Assembly: GCF_033115175.1 (NCBI RefSeq)
Contig: NC_084831.1
Span: 12,558,540-12,622,539 of the forward strand
Direction of reading: 5' to 3'
From: Lepus europaeus
Taxonomy: Eukaryota; Chordata; Mammalia; Lagomorpha; Leporidae
DNA length: 64,000 bases
Both the position numbers and the translations under genes were made by a program. The notes under the pieces are model-generated. The model searched no databases. It saw nothing but the letters and a program-made list of their open reading frames with translations, and had not been told where the DNA came from. Within the stretch, counting starts at the first letter, position 1. Every line of letters starts with the position of its first letter. Positions 22,569-35,154 of the stretch are shown here, piece after piece.

Positions 22569-23217
22569 TGAGCTTATGTGTGTGTGACAAAGGCCTGAAG
22601 AGGAGATGTCCATGTCCAGCATATGCATCTCAAAGTCACCCAATAACCTTATCTACCTCCTGCCCTGCCCCTCCTACCCGATAGCCTGCCAGGTGGGCCC
22701 CCCCCCCTTCTGCCTGGTAACCTTCCAGGTGCAGCCCAGTATCTGCACTTCAAATATGCATCCTGCCCTGCCCTTCTACCCGATAACCATCCTTCCTGTA
22801 AGTGGGGGGGAATGCCAGCCAGGCTTCCCCCTCTCTGATAACCTCAGGGGAAAACTCAGAAAGGAATTTTTCATATTTACATTCAAAAAGTCCTTAGTTC
22901 CAAGAGGAGCAGAGGTGGGGAGGCAGGGCCCATCTCCTTAAAAACCCCCTGCCTCAGCTGGACTGCACGCTCAGCCCTCTGCCTCTCTGCTGAGCCGCCC
23001 GCCTGGCCTGCCCAGGTGTACTCTCTCAACCATATAACCTCGCTCTCCCCAGTCTGAGGGACTGGGCACTCTCTCAGGCTCTGTCTGGAGAGGTGCCCAT
23101 CCATCCTTACGGATGTCCCTGCCCTAATCAACCTTGCTATTTTACTTTCCACTACTCTGTCCCAAGCCTGAATTCTTTCTTGCGCAAAGACAAGAGCCCT
23201 GCCATTCACCGGTAACA
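22569..23217 (+). mobile_element. Solo LTR of an endogenous retrovirus, spacer
   Basis: A 649-bp element on the + strand, related to the LTRs at 19929-20693 and 44803-45570 but inverted relative to them. It starts TGAGCTTATG, has a TATA-like CTTAAAAAC near 22937 and a 'gaattctttcttgcgcaaag' region, and ends CCGGTAACA. It lacks the 70-bp module present in the other two. No flanking duplication is evident and no internal retroviral genes are present. Confidence 0.75.
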
Positions 23218-24842
23218 TGACCACCAAGAGCGGCTGACCCCTCCCCACCGGGCCAGGCCCCACCCTGGCAGAGGAGCTGAGCCTGCACCTCACAGCCCCA
23301 CCCAGCCCTTGCCAGAGCCGTGCAAGCACACACACAGGTACAGGTGATCCAGGCAGGCAGGTGGGAATCCCGGCAGACAGTCCAGGAGCAGCAGGGGACC
23401 CGGAAGTCATTCCTCGCCGTAGATTTAACTTCTCAATGAGCTTTTATTGCAGCCACCATTGAAGTGAGTTTGCCTACCCTGAGCACTCGGAGGGGATGAC
23501 CCAGCCCGCAGCCAACAGTGAACAACAGCTTCCGGCCTTTGAAAGAGCGACACTGGCTCTGAGGACCTGGGGTGTGACAACCCCAGATGCAGACCCTGAG
23601 GAGACCTCAGGGGACCCCTGGGTTGGCCAGGCCCCTGCCCTGCTGCCTGCCATGGACGCTCCCCTGACAGCACAACCTTGCCCTGAGAAACAAAGAACAG
23701 CTGTGCCACAGGCACACACACATGCACACGCACACGCACATGCACACGTACACTGTGGACCAGCTGTTCCCAGGGCGAGCATAGTAATGCTTCTTCCAGG
23801 AAGGCAGAGGTCAAAGTCACTCCTATACCTGGCAGGAGTTCCCAGAACCCTGGTCGACGGCGGAATCCCCAGCACCTCCCAGAGAAGAGGAGGCTTTCGC
23901 TCCTGGGTCCCTCCTCCCTGCGGCCCACCACTGGCAATGTCGCCGGGAGGAGTGGATTTGGAGGCAGAGGCTCGGCCCTTCTTGGTTGGCTGCCCCAGGA
24001 CACATCACTCCCCTCTGCTGTGAGTGAGCCCCGAGCTAGGCCTGGGCTTTGCACCTCCCCGGCGGCTGTGGGACACAGGGACAGCGGTGCCGACTGCTGT
24101 AGGGGCCGCCTCAGCCGTCCTCGCCTGGACGGGCGCTGGCGTGGCTGAGCACCTGCTGGACACCAGGCCCCATACGCAGGGCTCTACGTGGGGCCGCTTC
24201 CTGCGCCTCGAAGCAGAAGTGTTAGGATTCTTGCTCTCTTTCTGCAGATGAAGGTGGGAGGGCTTACACTGCCCCCGATCAGCCCCAGGTCCCCCAAGCC
24301 GTGCTGAGCCCTGGACAGTAGGGGGCCCAGCCATTCCCACGGAGCCTTGGTGTAGGACACAGGGATGGAGGGATGGACAAGAAGCTGTCCCCCAGCACAG
24401 ATCCAGCTCCGCCCTTGGGAGTGGACGTAACCAGGCTGCGTGGGTAAGTCAGGGGGGTACAAGCATAGGGACCCCAGGGACCCCAATAATCTCCACGACC
24501 CAGGCCCCGATGGGGAGGACAGACGGTCCCAGCTCTGAACGGGCATGGGGGGTGGGTCTCAGCCTCCATTATGTTCCTGTCTCTGTCTTTACACTCTCTC
24601 AGTCACTCAACAAACTTTCGCTGGAGCCCTACTGTGTGCCAGGCCCCGTGGGAGGTCCCGGGCATCGCCATGCTCCCTACAATCTCCACTCTGTGCCATC
24701 ACTAACACCTGAGAACCCACAGTTAGGCAGCCTGGCTGGTTTGGGCCCCCCGGAGCTCAGCCCAGTGCAGGGCAAAGCTGCAAGTGTGTGAGGGCGCGCT
24801 GCTGTTCCAGGTGCAGTGCTTCTTAACCTCCGGCCATTGTCT
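23218..24842. other. Spacer, non-coding, with a CA-rich microsatellite
   Basis: About 1.6 kb. A degenerate (CA)n stretch lies at about 23707-23754. No frame with a recognisable domain was found. Confidence 0.55.
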
Positions 24843-24904
24843 ACAAGGTATTCCAGAAAGTTCGTCGGAAAATATGAGGGGTTTTGGTGCCAAGCAGTTT
24901 GAAG
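24843..24904. mobile_element. Mariner-like element end fragment
   Basis: Carries 'ttccagaaagttcgtcgga' and 'gttttggtgccaag', matching motifs of the palindromic element family seen elsewhere in the window. It directly precedes the point where the window's first base aligns. Confidence 0.45.
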
Positions 24905-24920
24905 TCCAGGGTGAATATTT

Positions 24921-25201
24921 AGTACAGTGATTAAGCCGTGGCTTGGGGTGTCCTCGCCCCCATTACAGCGCCACAGCGCCTGGGTTCCAGGTCCAGCTCC
25001 GCTAAGGTGCACCTGGGAGGCGGCAGGTGACGGCTGCAACCCACGTGGGGGTCCCGGATGGAGTTCCGGGGCCCTGGCCCAGCTCTGGCGGTCGCAGGGT
25101 TTGGAGAGTAAATCGGCAGCTGGGAGCACTCTGTCTCTCTCTCTCCTCTGTCTCCATCTGTCCCTCTGCCTTTCAAATAAAATCAATAAATAAAAACTTA
25201 A
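24921..25201 (+). mobile_element. CSINE, 5'-degraded, copy 2
   Basis: Counterpart of 17-297, with the same decayed head and an AATAAA-rich tail. Confidence 0.8.
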
Positions 25202-25230
25202 ATACGTTTCTGCAAGCTGTGCCTACGGGG

Positions 25231-25357
25231 GGTCTTCAGAAAGCTGGTGGGAAAAGCTTATTAAGAAAAAAAATGCATGGGTTTCAAGATGCTTTGCACC
25301 AAAATGAACCCATCTTTTGCTTCCATTTTCTACAGACTTTTTGAAGTTCCTTGTATC
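25231..25357. mobile_element. Mariner-like element fragment, copy 2
   Basis: Counterpart of 327-450. A 24-bp deletion relative to copy 1 lies just downstream, near 25376. Confidence 0.5.
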
Positions 25358-25961
25358 ACTGCATTTACCCTCCCAGCCTTCCTCACTGTGCGGGAAGCTG
25401 AGTGCCTCCCCTGTGGCCCCAGGGCAGGTGCCTTGGTGTCGGGGTGTCAGGGCTATTTTTAGCAGCCCGAGCTCTTACATCACTTCCTTCCTGGGTCTCA
25501 TCTGCGTGCCGTTTGGGGGGTTCTCAAGCTGGGTACCACGATGCACCAGGAGTGTTCCCCAAGCTATTGGCCATTAACTAAAATTGGCAAATCACTTGCT
25601 TTGTTTAAAAAACATACAGGGATCAGCGTGGGTTCAAGGTTAACCTGGCTGACAACAGTCCCTGGCGGGATGCAAATGAGGAAAGATCACCAGAGTGGCA
25701 GTGGACGCCCAGGGCAGCATTTGCGCCTCCCAGACTGCAGGCTGGGAGCCAGTCCCTACCCCGGCTGAGGGCAGAGTCTTTATGTCCATTGGAGGAGAGA
25801 TGGCCACGGTCGCCCGGTCTCCAGGTCTCATCTGGGGCAAACATCGTGGGGCAGAGAGAGAGAGACATGGTCCTGGGAGTCAGGCCGGTTTAAGTCACAA
25901 TCCTGGTGCTGCTCGGACCTCCCACCCCCTGAGCCTCAGTTTCCTCCACTGCAAAATGGGG

Positions 25962-26229
25962 AGAGCAGGGGCCTGGTTACACTGCTGCCTGCGCCACCAC
26001 CGGCAGCCCATATCTGAGTGGCGGTTCGAGTCCCGGCTGCTCCACTTCCCATCCAGCTCCCTTGGGCCCCTGCCACCCCTGTGGGAGACCTGAGGGAGAC
26101 CAGGATGAAGTTCCAGGCTCCTGGTTTTGGCCAGGCACAGCCCCAGTCCCACCTGGGGAGTGAATCAGGGGATAGAGGCTCTGTTTCCCTCCTTCCCTCC
26201 CTCCTTCTACCTTTCAAGTAAACAGAAAT
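25962..26229 (+). mobile_element. CSINE, copy 2
   Basis: Counterpart of 1078-1345, with an intact B-box-like motif. Confidence 0.85.
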
Positions 26230-26243
26230 GAAAAATGTTTCTT

Positions 26244-26569
26244 GGGGCCAGTGCTGTGGCACAGAGGGTTAAAGCCCTGGCCTGAAGCGCCAGCATTGCA
26301 TATGGGCGCCGGTTCAAGGCCCAGCTGCTCCACCTCCGATCCAGCTCTCTGCTCTGGCCTGGGAAAGCAGTAGAAGATGGCCCAAGTCCTTGGGCCCCTG
26401 CACCTACATGGGAGACCCAGAAGAAGCTCCTGGCTCCTGGTTTCAGACCGGCTCGGTTCTAGCCATCTGGGGAGTGAACCAGCAGATGGAAGACCTCTCT
26501 CTCTGTCTCTACCTCTCTCTATAACTCTGTCTTTCAAATAAATAAAATAAGTCTTTTTTAAAAAAAAAA
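26244..26569 (+). mobile_element. Full-length CSINE, copy 2
   Basis: Counterpart of 1362-1686, with the same GTTTCTT flanks. The insertion therefore predates the duplication or allele split. Confidence 0.95.
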
Positions 26570-27270
26570 GTTTCTTAAAAATGGGGAAAACATTCTGCCT
26601 CCCATACTGTTGTAAGAAAATCAGTGGGAAAATGCGGGAGAAGCTCCTAGCAGGTGCTCGCCCATCTCACGGACGCACTGGCGAGCGTCAGCAGAAACCG
26701 GAGGAAGCCGCCGCCACCTCCACCTTCATCCGGCGGGGGCCCTTTCCAATGCTGTATGGAAAAAACATGCAAACGAGTTAAATATTCAAGCACGGAGCTC
26801 GGTTAAATAAACTCATTCAGAATGATGAAGATTGTGTTGGCAAATGTTTACAAGGAAGTTGAAGCAGCGAAGGAAATGTTTATGATACAATTTGGGGGAG
26901 AAAAAACTAGGAGGAAAATAGGATGCAATATGGTCTGTGCAGCATGCTAGCAACTGCGCACGGACCGATCTGTGATCCAGCAAGAAATCCAGGAACATGG
27001 ACTCCGAGAGGCGGCCGGCGTCTTCCGGGGAGCATCAGCCTTTTCTTTACAACTCGTACTGCGTTTCACATTCCTATGTCAGGCTGCAACTTTCATTTCT
27101 CTTGTATTTAACCTCATGTTTAAAATAGAGCAAGTTATGATCAAGGAAGATCCACTTTTAGAAAACGTTGTGTGGAATAGGAGAGAGGGAGAGGGAGAGA
27201 GAGGCCAACACCCACCTACCTGCTGCTGCCACGGTTAACCTTGGACCCACTCGAACTCCTGCCTATTCGT

Positions 27271-27508
27271 ATTTTTAAAAAAGATTTATTGATTGATTTG
27301 AAAAACAGAGACATAGAGACGGGAGGGTGGGGGAGAGGTCTTCCATCTGCTGGTTCACTCCCCAAATGGCTGCAACAGCCAGGGCTGGGCCAGGCTGAAG
27401 CCAGGAGCCAGGAGCTCCATCCAGGCCTCCCACGTGGGTGCAGGGGCCCCAGCACCTGGGCCAGGCACATCAGCAGGGAGCTGGATGGGAGTGGAGCTGC
27501 CGGGTCTC
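27271..27508 (-). mobile_element. CSINE, 5'-truncated, copy 2
   Basis: Counterpart of 2397-2634. Confidence 0.9.
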
Positions 27509-27904
27509 AGAAAAAGGACGTGGGTGTCACAAGCTGCAGCTGCACCTGCTGGCCACAGTCACTGCCCCCTCCGCGCACGCACACACTATTGTTTTTAGCA
27601 AAGCAAATGATTTGCAAAATTCCTGGGCCCTGTTCTCGGCAAATAGCTATGCTGAAGATCCGGCTGTTGGGCAGAGCGTGGCACAGAACCAAAGCAGCAA
27701 CCAAAGTACCGCGGGGCAGGCGGGACTGAGCGTGTGGCTCGCTCTGCTCCTTGCCAGCTGTGTGACCTTGGGGACGTCAGAGCTCTGGGGTGCACGTGCG
27801 TTAAACCCCCGCCCCTCGCAGGACCCGGCAAAATCTCTGGCACAAAGCAGATGCCTAGAGCAGGGCTCGACAGATGCTGAGTCTGGTGTTCAGGTGTTTG
27901 CTTT

Positions 27905-28188
27905 GTTTTCATTTTATTTGAGAGGCAGAGACAGAAGACAAGAGATCTTCCATCCCCTGGCTGACTCCCCAAAGGCCCTCAATAGCCAGGGCCAAAGCCA
28001 GGAGCCAGGAACTCCATCCACATCTCCCACTTGGGCGGCAGGGACCCGAGTACTTGAGTCCTCACCGGTCCCCTCCCAGGGTGCACTTTCATAGGAAGCT
28101 GAGATAGGGAGTGGAGGAGTGGAGACTCGAACCAGGGATGCCCGTGTCTCACGAAGCAGCTCACCCCCTGCACCCCATGCCTGCCCCA
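27905..28188 (-). mobile_element. CSINE, copy 2 (first of an abutting pair)
   Basis: Counterpart of 3045-3330. Confidence 0.85.
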
Positions 28189-28380
28189 GATACCAACTCC
28201 ATCCAGGCCTCCCACATGAGTGACAGGGGCCCAAGTACTGGGGCCATCAGCCACTGCCTCCCAGGCACGTGAGCAGGGAGCCGGATCAGAATCAGGGTGG
28301 CCAGGACTTGAACCTGCGCTCCAATTTGGGATGCGGAACTCCCAGGCGGCGGCTAAACCCCCTGCGCACAGCGCCGCCCG
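28189..28380 (-). mobile_element. CSINE head segment abutting the previous element, copy 2
   Basis: Counterpart of 3331-3523, again without a tail. Confidence 0.75.
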
Positions 28381-28870
28381 TGCTGTGCTGTTCCGGGGGC
28401 AGGCGGCTGCTCCCCGCTCGCCGGCCTCTGCAGCGCCCGCATCATCTTCATTTCCCGCCGCGCGGCCGGCCGGTCCCCAGGACTCCCGGGCTCCTGCAAC
28501 TTTCCGTGCGGGTCACGGAGCGCTGCAGTCCAGGGCTTCATCTTCAAAGTGCTGCCGACTCCTCCGCTGCCCTGGACGAGAGCCTTTGAAGTGCTGCAGC
28601 GCCCCAACCCCCGGCCGAGCCGATCGGACAAGACGACCTCGGCCGTCCCTTCCCATCCTGGTTCCCACATCCCCTGGAGCGCCTTCATCCCCTTCGCCCG
28701 GAGGTAAAGCGGCTGCGCTAGCGCCCCCTGGCGGCGGCTGCCCTCGGCTTCGGCCATGGACTCCGCTCCAGTCCTCCACCCAGGCCCCTTCCACAAGCCT
28801 TCCCTGACCTCTCCTCCCAGGGCCTGAGCCCTGTCCACACCTTCCCCGCAGTACAACCGCCCTGCTCTGG
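28340..28870. other. CpG-rich unassigned region, copy 2
   Basis: Counterpart of 3480-4020. It stays CpG-dense, with several single-base changes and small indels between copies. Confidence 0.4.
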
Positions 28871-29050
28871 ACGCCGGGCTCCTGGCAGGCTCCTCCTCCC
28901 AGCCCGCGCCCCTCGGCTGCAGCTGGCACAGGCAGATGCTCCAACTGCGCTGGCTGAGTTAATTAGGCCCTCTGCCCCCCTGCCTCCAGGGTGGATCTCA
29001 CTGGGAAGCCAAGTCGGAGGGTCCCTCTGTGCCTGGCGTCCTCTTATTAT

Positions 29051-29385
29051 TTTTTTTTTTTAGATTTGTTTATTTGCAAATGAAAGTTACAGAGAGAGAA
29101 AGAGGGGAGAAAGAGAGAGAGAGAGGATCGTCCATCTTCCATCTGCTGGTTCACTCCCCAGATGCTGCAACAGCCAGGGCTGGGCCAGGCTGAAGCCAGG
29201 AGCCAGGAGCTTCTCCCAAGTCTCCCACGTGGGTGCAGGGGCCCAAGAACTTGGGCCATCTTCCACTGCTTCCCAGGCCACAACAGAGAGCTGGATCAGA
29301 AGTGGAGTAGCCGAGACTCAAACTGGTGCCCATATGGGATGCCAGCTCCGCAGGCCTAACCCGCTACACCACAGCGCTGATCCCC
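29051..29385 (-). mobile_element. Full-length CSINE, copy 2
   Basis: Counterpart of 4197-4527; the tail carries a slightly longer T run. Confidence 0.93.
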
Positions 29386-29598
29386 ACTTTGCAGTTCTTA
29401 TAGCTGTAGATGGCCACCCCTCTCGTTCCTCTCGTCAAACCTTGGTGGCAGGCACGCTCCAGATGGGGACCCCGAGGCGGGAGCCTGGAGGACATTTAGC
29501 CCATCTTAGCCACACAGGGGGATCCCTGGGCCCAGAGAGGGGGCGCAGTGCTCGCGGGGACGCCAGCGAGTCAGGGCTGCGGCCGGGACCAGGCCTGG

Positions 29599-29643
29599 CT
29601 CCCACACTGCCCACTCCCACACTGCCCACTCCCACACTGCCCA
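29599..29643. repeat. 15-bp tandem repeat, 3 units, copy 2
   Basis: Three units of ctcccacactgccca against two in copy 1. Confidence 0.9.
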
Positions 29644-29708
29644 TCTAGGGCGCTTCCCTGGCCCGTCTTCCTTCCTGTGCCAACTCCTCCGGCCAGAGGG
29701 CCCCGCAG

Positions 29709-29757
29709 CCTCCCTCCCTCCTTCCTTCTCTCCCTCCCTTCCTCCCTCCCTCCCTCC

Positions 29758-29792
<35 letters not shown>

Positions 29793-29793
29793 T
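29709..29793. repeat. (CCTT)n(CT)n(CA)n compound microsatellite, copy 2
   Basis: Counterpart of 4838-4932 with fewer CA units. Confidence 0.95.
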
Positions 29794-30522
29794 CAAGTGA
29801 ATAGTGGCACTGCCCCGTCAGCCTGGCCCAAGCCCACCTGGCTGCCCAGCCCCAGCCGCCCCTGTCTCCTCCAGCTCCCTCCAGCCCTGACTGGGGCCGC
29901 TCTCCCCACCTCTGCCCCAGGGCCTGGGCTCTTTTCCCAGCACTGATCTGCAGCCGCCCGGGGGACTCTCACCGGCCAACAAGGCCCAGGTGGCGCTGCC
30001 CGAGCTCCGTCTACTGCCCCTGTGCACCTGTGCGGCTGGCTGGCACCAGCTCTGGAATCTCTGGGAGTGAGGGGCGGAGCTCAGACCTGTTCTCAGGGCC
30101 CCTGGCCCACCCTCCCCTTCCCCCACAGCCTCTCCCGGGCTCGGGGAGGAGCTGGGGCCACACGCCGCCAGGCTCCCAGGCTCCCTGAGCCCTCTCACCC
30201 CTAGGGGTGGGCGGGAAGGGTCTCCACTCACCTCCTTGCCGGTGGTCTCACAAGATGCTAGGGCCCGAGTGGCAGGGGACTCCTCGGTGCAGCTTTCTCG
30301 TTCGAGCATCACAACAGCTTATGCAGGAGCAGGTGTTGCTGGTCCCATTTTGCAGATGGAGAAGCTGAGGCTCGGAGGTCACAGCGCAGTGTTTCCTCGG
30401 CGTCTTTGGCCAGGAGACCCTTTTTCACGTGAAGGCAAACCCAAAACCCATGCTTCAGCACGGCCCACCCCGGCAGGCCCGGTTCTCAGCCCGCAAGCCG
30501 AGCTGACACACAGGACGGGGGA

Positions 30523-30714
30523 TTCCAAAAGTTGGTGGAAAGCCGCATTCAAGGATGAGCTTATTTTGGTGCGAAATTTTTTTGAAATCCATGCCTCTGA
30601 GGGGTCTCCAAAGGGCTTATGGGAAATTCATTTTATGAAAAAAAAAAAAGGTATGAATGGATTTGAAAAATTATCTGCACCAAAATAAATTTATAGCAAA
30701 TCTTTTGAAATACG
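30523..30714. mobile_element. Mariner-like palindromic element, copy 2
   Basis: Counterpart of 5660-5853, with a longer A run in the centre. Confidence 0.5.
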
Positions 30715-33700
30715 CCCCTCCTACCCCAGAGCCCCCCCCGTGCCTGCCTCTAGTGCGGGTCTCCCAGGCTCTGGGCACCGCAGTCTGCAGGCGAGGTCTT
30801 ACGTGGGTGTGGACTTGTCCGACTCCCAGGAGACCCTCGGCGCCCTGGGGCCCGGCCTCCGTGAAGACCCTCCGCCCAGCGTGAGCCGTCCATGTTGATC
30901 TGGGTTTTTGCCCAAGTGAGTAAGAGCAGAGACTCGGGAGAGGGCTCCGAGAGTGGGAGAAATGGCCCGTGTGACATCGGGGACGAGGGGACAGTAAACA
31001 GACGAGCTTGGCTGGAGCAGAACGGTGTTTGGGAACAGTGACTGATGAGGCTGAGGCCTGGGAGAAGCAGCCACGGCATTTAGATGGGAAGGCAGGGAGC
31101 CGCGAGGAGCCACGGGACATCTTGGAGCCCGCAAGCAGCAGCCGGGAAGCCGCCTGGCCCAGGGGGTAGGCAGAGTGGGGGACAGAAGAGAGCCCCAGGT
31201 GGGAGCCAGGTGGCATCGAGGAGGTGAGGTCTGGGCACCCGGGGCGGCCGCCCTGCTGGGAGCCGGCTCCTTTGTGCTAAAGGCTCCTGGTTTGAACCTC
31301 AGGTGTGGGGACTGGTCCCTGGACGCTCCCTCTGTGCCTGGACATCTTCCTTGTCCAGCAGGGACCACCCTGTGCCTGGGAAGCTTGCAGGTCACTTGGA
31401 TGAGGAAAATGTGCCTGGAGCCCTAAGCCCACAGCAGGGCAGCCCCGTTGGCCCCCTCGGGTGGCGGGGACCGTTAGGACCCCTGGCCCAGTCCTGGCCA
31501 CCTCAGGGCTTTCCTGCCAGTAGCCTCCCCCTGCCCCGAGACGCGGGACCTCGGGGCACAGATGAGGACCCCTCACTGGCAGGAGGGGCTGCGATAAGGC
31601 TGGTGCAGGAGCTCAGGTGGCAAGGGTCACAGACAAAGGGTGACAGCGTTCTTGGTGACGTTCGCCATCCCATAGTCATTGGCTTCTGGATTGCATGGGG
31701 AAGGTGGAGGCGCCAATCCTGGGGTTCACAGGGCCCCGCACCCCATACCATGGGCAAGAATCACCTGCAGTCCAGTACTCATTGAGGCTGGGCTGGAGCC
31801 AGAACCCAGCCCCCCAGCCAGCTCCTCGGCGATGCTTTCTTTAAGTGGCCAGGATTTCCAATGCAGGGCTTTGAACCAAAACAGACGCGGCTGGGGGCAA
31901 GGAGCTGGGTCTCAGTTTTCTCGTAGGTAGAATGGGTAAATCTTCACCAAGCTTGCAGGGCTGCTGGGGAGAAATGGCTTCTACCGCCTTGACAGAGGTC
32001 AGGAGCTGCTGCCCCGGAAGTGTGCAGAGCGCTGGCTCTGTGGTCTTATTATTAATTACCACCATCACTACTATTACTGCCGTCACCTTGGCTCGGAACA
32101 CTCTGCATCTGGGCAGGGCCGGTCTCCACATCCTCAAACCACAGGAGCCTTCCCGGGCCTCCCTCCCTCCCACCCCAGGAGGAAGAATCAGGATGCTCGC
32201 CGCCGAGTTGCACGGCACCCGTCAATCATTTCCCACGCAATTTCCCCATCAAATTCACCGGCGCACCTTGCATGCCGCTAGCCCGTCTCCTAGTGGGCCA
32301 TCCTCGGTAGGCGGTCTCCTCTCGCCCTGGGCCTCCCCGAGTCTCTGAAACTCTTTTTCCAGGCCTTCCTGGAAGCCGAAGCCTGCTTTGCCCTTTCCAA
32401 AATCCCCGTGTCGCCTGTCCCTGGTCTCTGCTTGGTCCTATGTGAATAGCACACAGGTGAGGCTCGGAACAGTCTTCCCCTTGACCTTGGACGCTGCTGC
32501 GCTCACCCAGCCTGCCCTGCTGCCTGCAAGGATCCTAAGGGAGGACCAAGGTCGTTCTCCAAAGAGACACTTAGTGCTGATCTGGGAAGAGCAGAGGCCA
32601 GGGGCAGGCGACACGGGGATTCACATGTCCGTGTGTGTGTGTGTGTGTGTGCGCGCAGGCACATGAAACACACCTCCCTCTGTGTCTCTCCGGTGTCTAC
32701 ACCCCTCGCTGCACACACTGCCCCCCCCCCAGGTGCTGTATCCACCTCCTCCCAGCCTCCCACCCTCCCCATGGGGCCGCACCTGCCACACCCACCTGGA
32801 GCCCCCTCCACGGCAGAAACCGCGGGCCCTTCTGGCTGAGCAGCGAGGAGACACCGGGCACCAGGGGAGGCAGAGCTCAGCGCGGGAAGCTGGGCCTGTG
32901 TATTTGCATGGCACACATTTGTCTCCGACTGTTTTATCCGCCCCCTGAGCCTCCGGAAGAGTTCTCGATGTCTCCGCCCGCGCAGGGAGACCAGCTCAGC
33001 GCCACGCACGCATGTTCACAGAAGCCCAATATAGACTTCCAATTATCTTTTAATTTTGCTCCTGTCTTCATTTGTTCATTTCACTTTCTCCAAACAGGGA
33101 CTTGGGGGGAAGAAAAGCTGTGATTTATGGAGTTTGAAGTCAGCCGGCGGAAGTCTCGTGTTCACCTGCTGGATGTGGAAGGAGTCTCAGGGCGCCGCCG
33201 ACAGCGCACTCCAGCCCTGCACAGGAGACAGCAGCTCTCGGGGCCCCAGAGCCCCCCTTCGTCCGTCCTTTGCTCTTTCCCTGTTCATCTAACTCTGCGT
33301 TGTCTCGGTGTCTCTAGTCTTGATGCCCTGGCACCTGAGACCAGGGGCTCTGGGGGTTGGGGGAGGGGTACTAACCAAAAGCTAGCAAATGGCTCAGCCA
33401 GGGGCAGAGCTGTCCCAGGCAAAGCAGCCCAGGGGGCACCCCCCACACACACCCGCTGCACCCAGCTTTCCAGGGCTCTGACTCTGGACCCACGTTCCTG
33501 CTCTCACCACCCCCGGCCCAAGGAGCCAACATCTGAAGACAATCTGGAGCCCACCCCCCTCACCCAGGTACTCAGACCAGCCACCCTGAACCTGCTGCCC
33601 TGCCTCTGCCATTGCTTCCTGCGCAGCTGTCACTCACGCAAGGAGGAGCCTCCTGATTGGCCCTGCCGGGCTGCTGTGTCCCTCCTCTTGGGAACCATGA

Positions 33701-33751
33701 GTAACAAGTTCCTGTCAGCCCCACTGTACCCAAGCGACAGCAACGCCCACC
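30715..33751. other. Non-coding single-copy sequence, copy 2
   Basis: Counterpart of 5854-8876. A (TG)n run near 32630 is longer here than in copy 1. No gene recognised. Confidence 0.6.
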
Positions 33752-34062
33752 ATTTTTATTACAACCTTTATTTATCTGAAAGGCAGAGTGACACAGAGAG
33801 AGAGAGACAGAGAGAGAGCTTCCCTCTGCTGGTTTACTCCGCAAATGCCCACAGCAGTCAGGGCTGGGCCAGCTCGAAGCCAAAACTGTATCCGGGTCTC
33901 CTCCGTGAGCCGCGGGGGCCCGGATACTTGATCCATCATCCGCTGCTTCCCCGGGTGCAGGAAGCTGCATGGGAAGCAGAAGGAGGCCTCCAATCCAGGC
34001 CTGCCAACACGGGATGCCGACGTCCGAAGCGGCGTGCTGGCCACAGTGCTAACGCTGGCCCC
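33752..34062 (-). mobile_element. Full-length CSINE, copy 2
   Basis: Counterpart of 8877-9186. Confidence 0.92.
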
Positions 34063-34949
34063 AGGAAGACCCACGTTTTGAATTCATCCCTGCTAGGGCT
34101 GTGTTGGCTGAGAGGGTGGCAGGAAATGCTGCCGCAGGATTCAAATCCGGGCCGTCTGACCCCTGACCTTGTACCCAGCCGCAGGTGCCAACCTGGAGGC
34201 CTCCCTGCCCCGTCCTGGCTCTAGGTCCCATCTTCCCCATGCTTACCTACTTCCTTCTAGGCCACCCCCATTCCTGCCCATCTAATGCCAGCTCCACCCT
34301 GTCTGTCATAGCCTGGAGCAGGGACTTTGTCACCTCTCCAGGAACCAGCGTTGTCACACCCACCGTCCCCTCGCCAGCACACTCGCCCCCTGCGGGGCCA
34401 CAGTCCCCACATCTATGTGCAGCTGCATGGGAAGCATCTGATCGATATTGGCCGATCGGTCAGTCAATCATTCTGTGCCCCGCCTTCCTTTATCAATGCC
34501 CGAGCGCTGCTTTCTGGACTCCTTTGTCCCCGCCTGGATGCTGGGAAATCCTTGTTAATTTCCACGGGCTCTGAGCCTCAGCTTCCTCGCCTATACCCCA
34601 GGGATGAGAACCCCGGGGCTGAAGCACTGGGAATACGAAATTCTGCCCCAATGCCTGGGTTCCTGGACTTCATTCCTCCGCCACTCCCCTTGGGTGTACA
34701 GGGAGCACTCGCTCAGCCACCACCCCACCCCGCGAGTGGGGAGGGACTTCCAGTGGATGGGAAAAAGCTAACTCATCTTTCACTTCCAAACCCACTAGAA
34801 ACTCCCAGGGTGACGTGAAAACCCGAGTGTCAGGGCTGGCTTCCGGCCCGGTGGTGACCCCAGTTAGGAGGCCCACGGCCGAGAGCCGGCGCTGGGCTCC
34901 TAGCTCCGGCCCCCACCCCCCCACCCCCCCACACCCCCACACCCCCGCT
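34063..34949. other. Non-coding single-copy sequence, copy 2
   Basis: Counterpart of 9187-10075. It ends in a C/A-rich run that differs from copy 1. Confidence 0.6.
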
Positions 34950-35154
34950 AACACAGCCCTGGGAGCCAGGGGTGCCGGCTCACGTGCTAGGATTCCTGAC
35001 ACCACCACCCATGTGGGAGCCTGGATGGGGCTCCCGGCTCCTGGCTTTGGCCTTACCCAGCTCCAGCCGATGCAGCCCTTTGGGGAGTGACCAGCGATGG
35101 ATCTCTGTCTGTCTGCCTATACCTCTCGAATACATTTTGAAGAAAGAAAAAAAA
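34950..35154 (+). mobile_element. CSINE 3' part, copy 2
   Basis: Counterpart of 10076-10280. Confidence 0.75.

Noticed and set aside
22569-23217. Full provirus between inverted LTRs
   Set aside because: The two related LTRs are in opposite orientation and no gag, pol or env similarity lies between them. They are independent solo LTRs.
21099-24904. Second gene in the spacer
   Set aside because: All frames are short, overlap repeats or lack domain features. No splice-consistent exon series was recognised.
33127-34224. A 365-residue frame in copy 2
   Set aside because: It runs through a minus-strand CSINE, and in copy 1 the same region is broken into shorter frames by a small indel. This is not conserved coding sequence.
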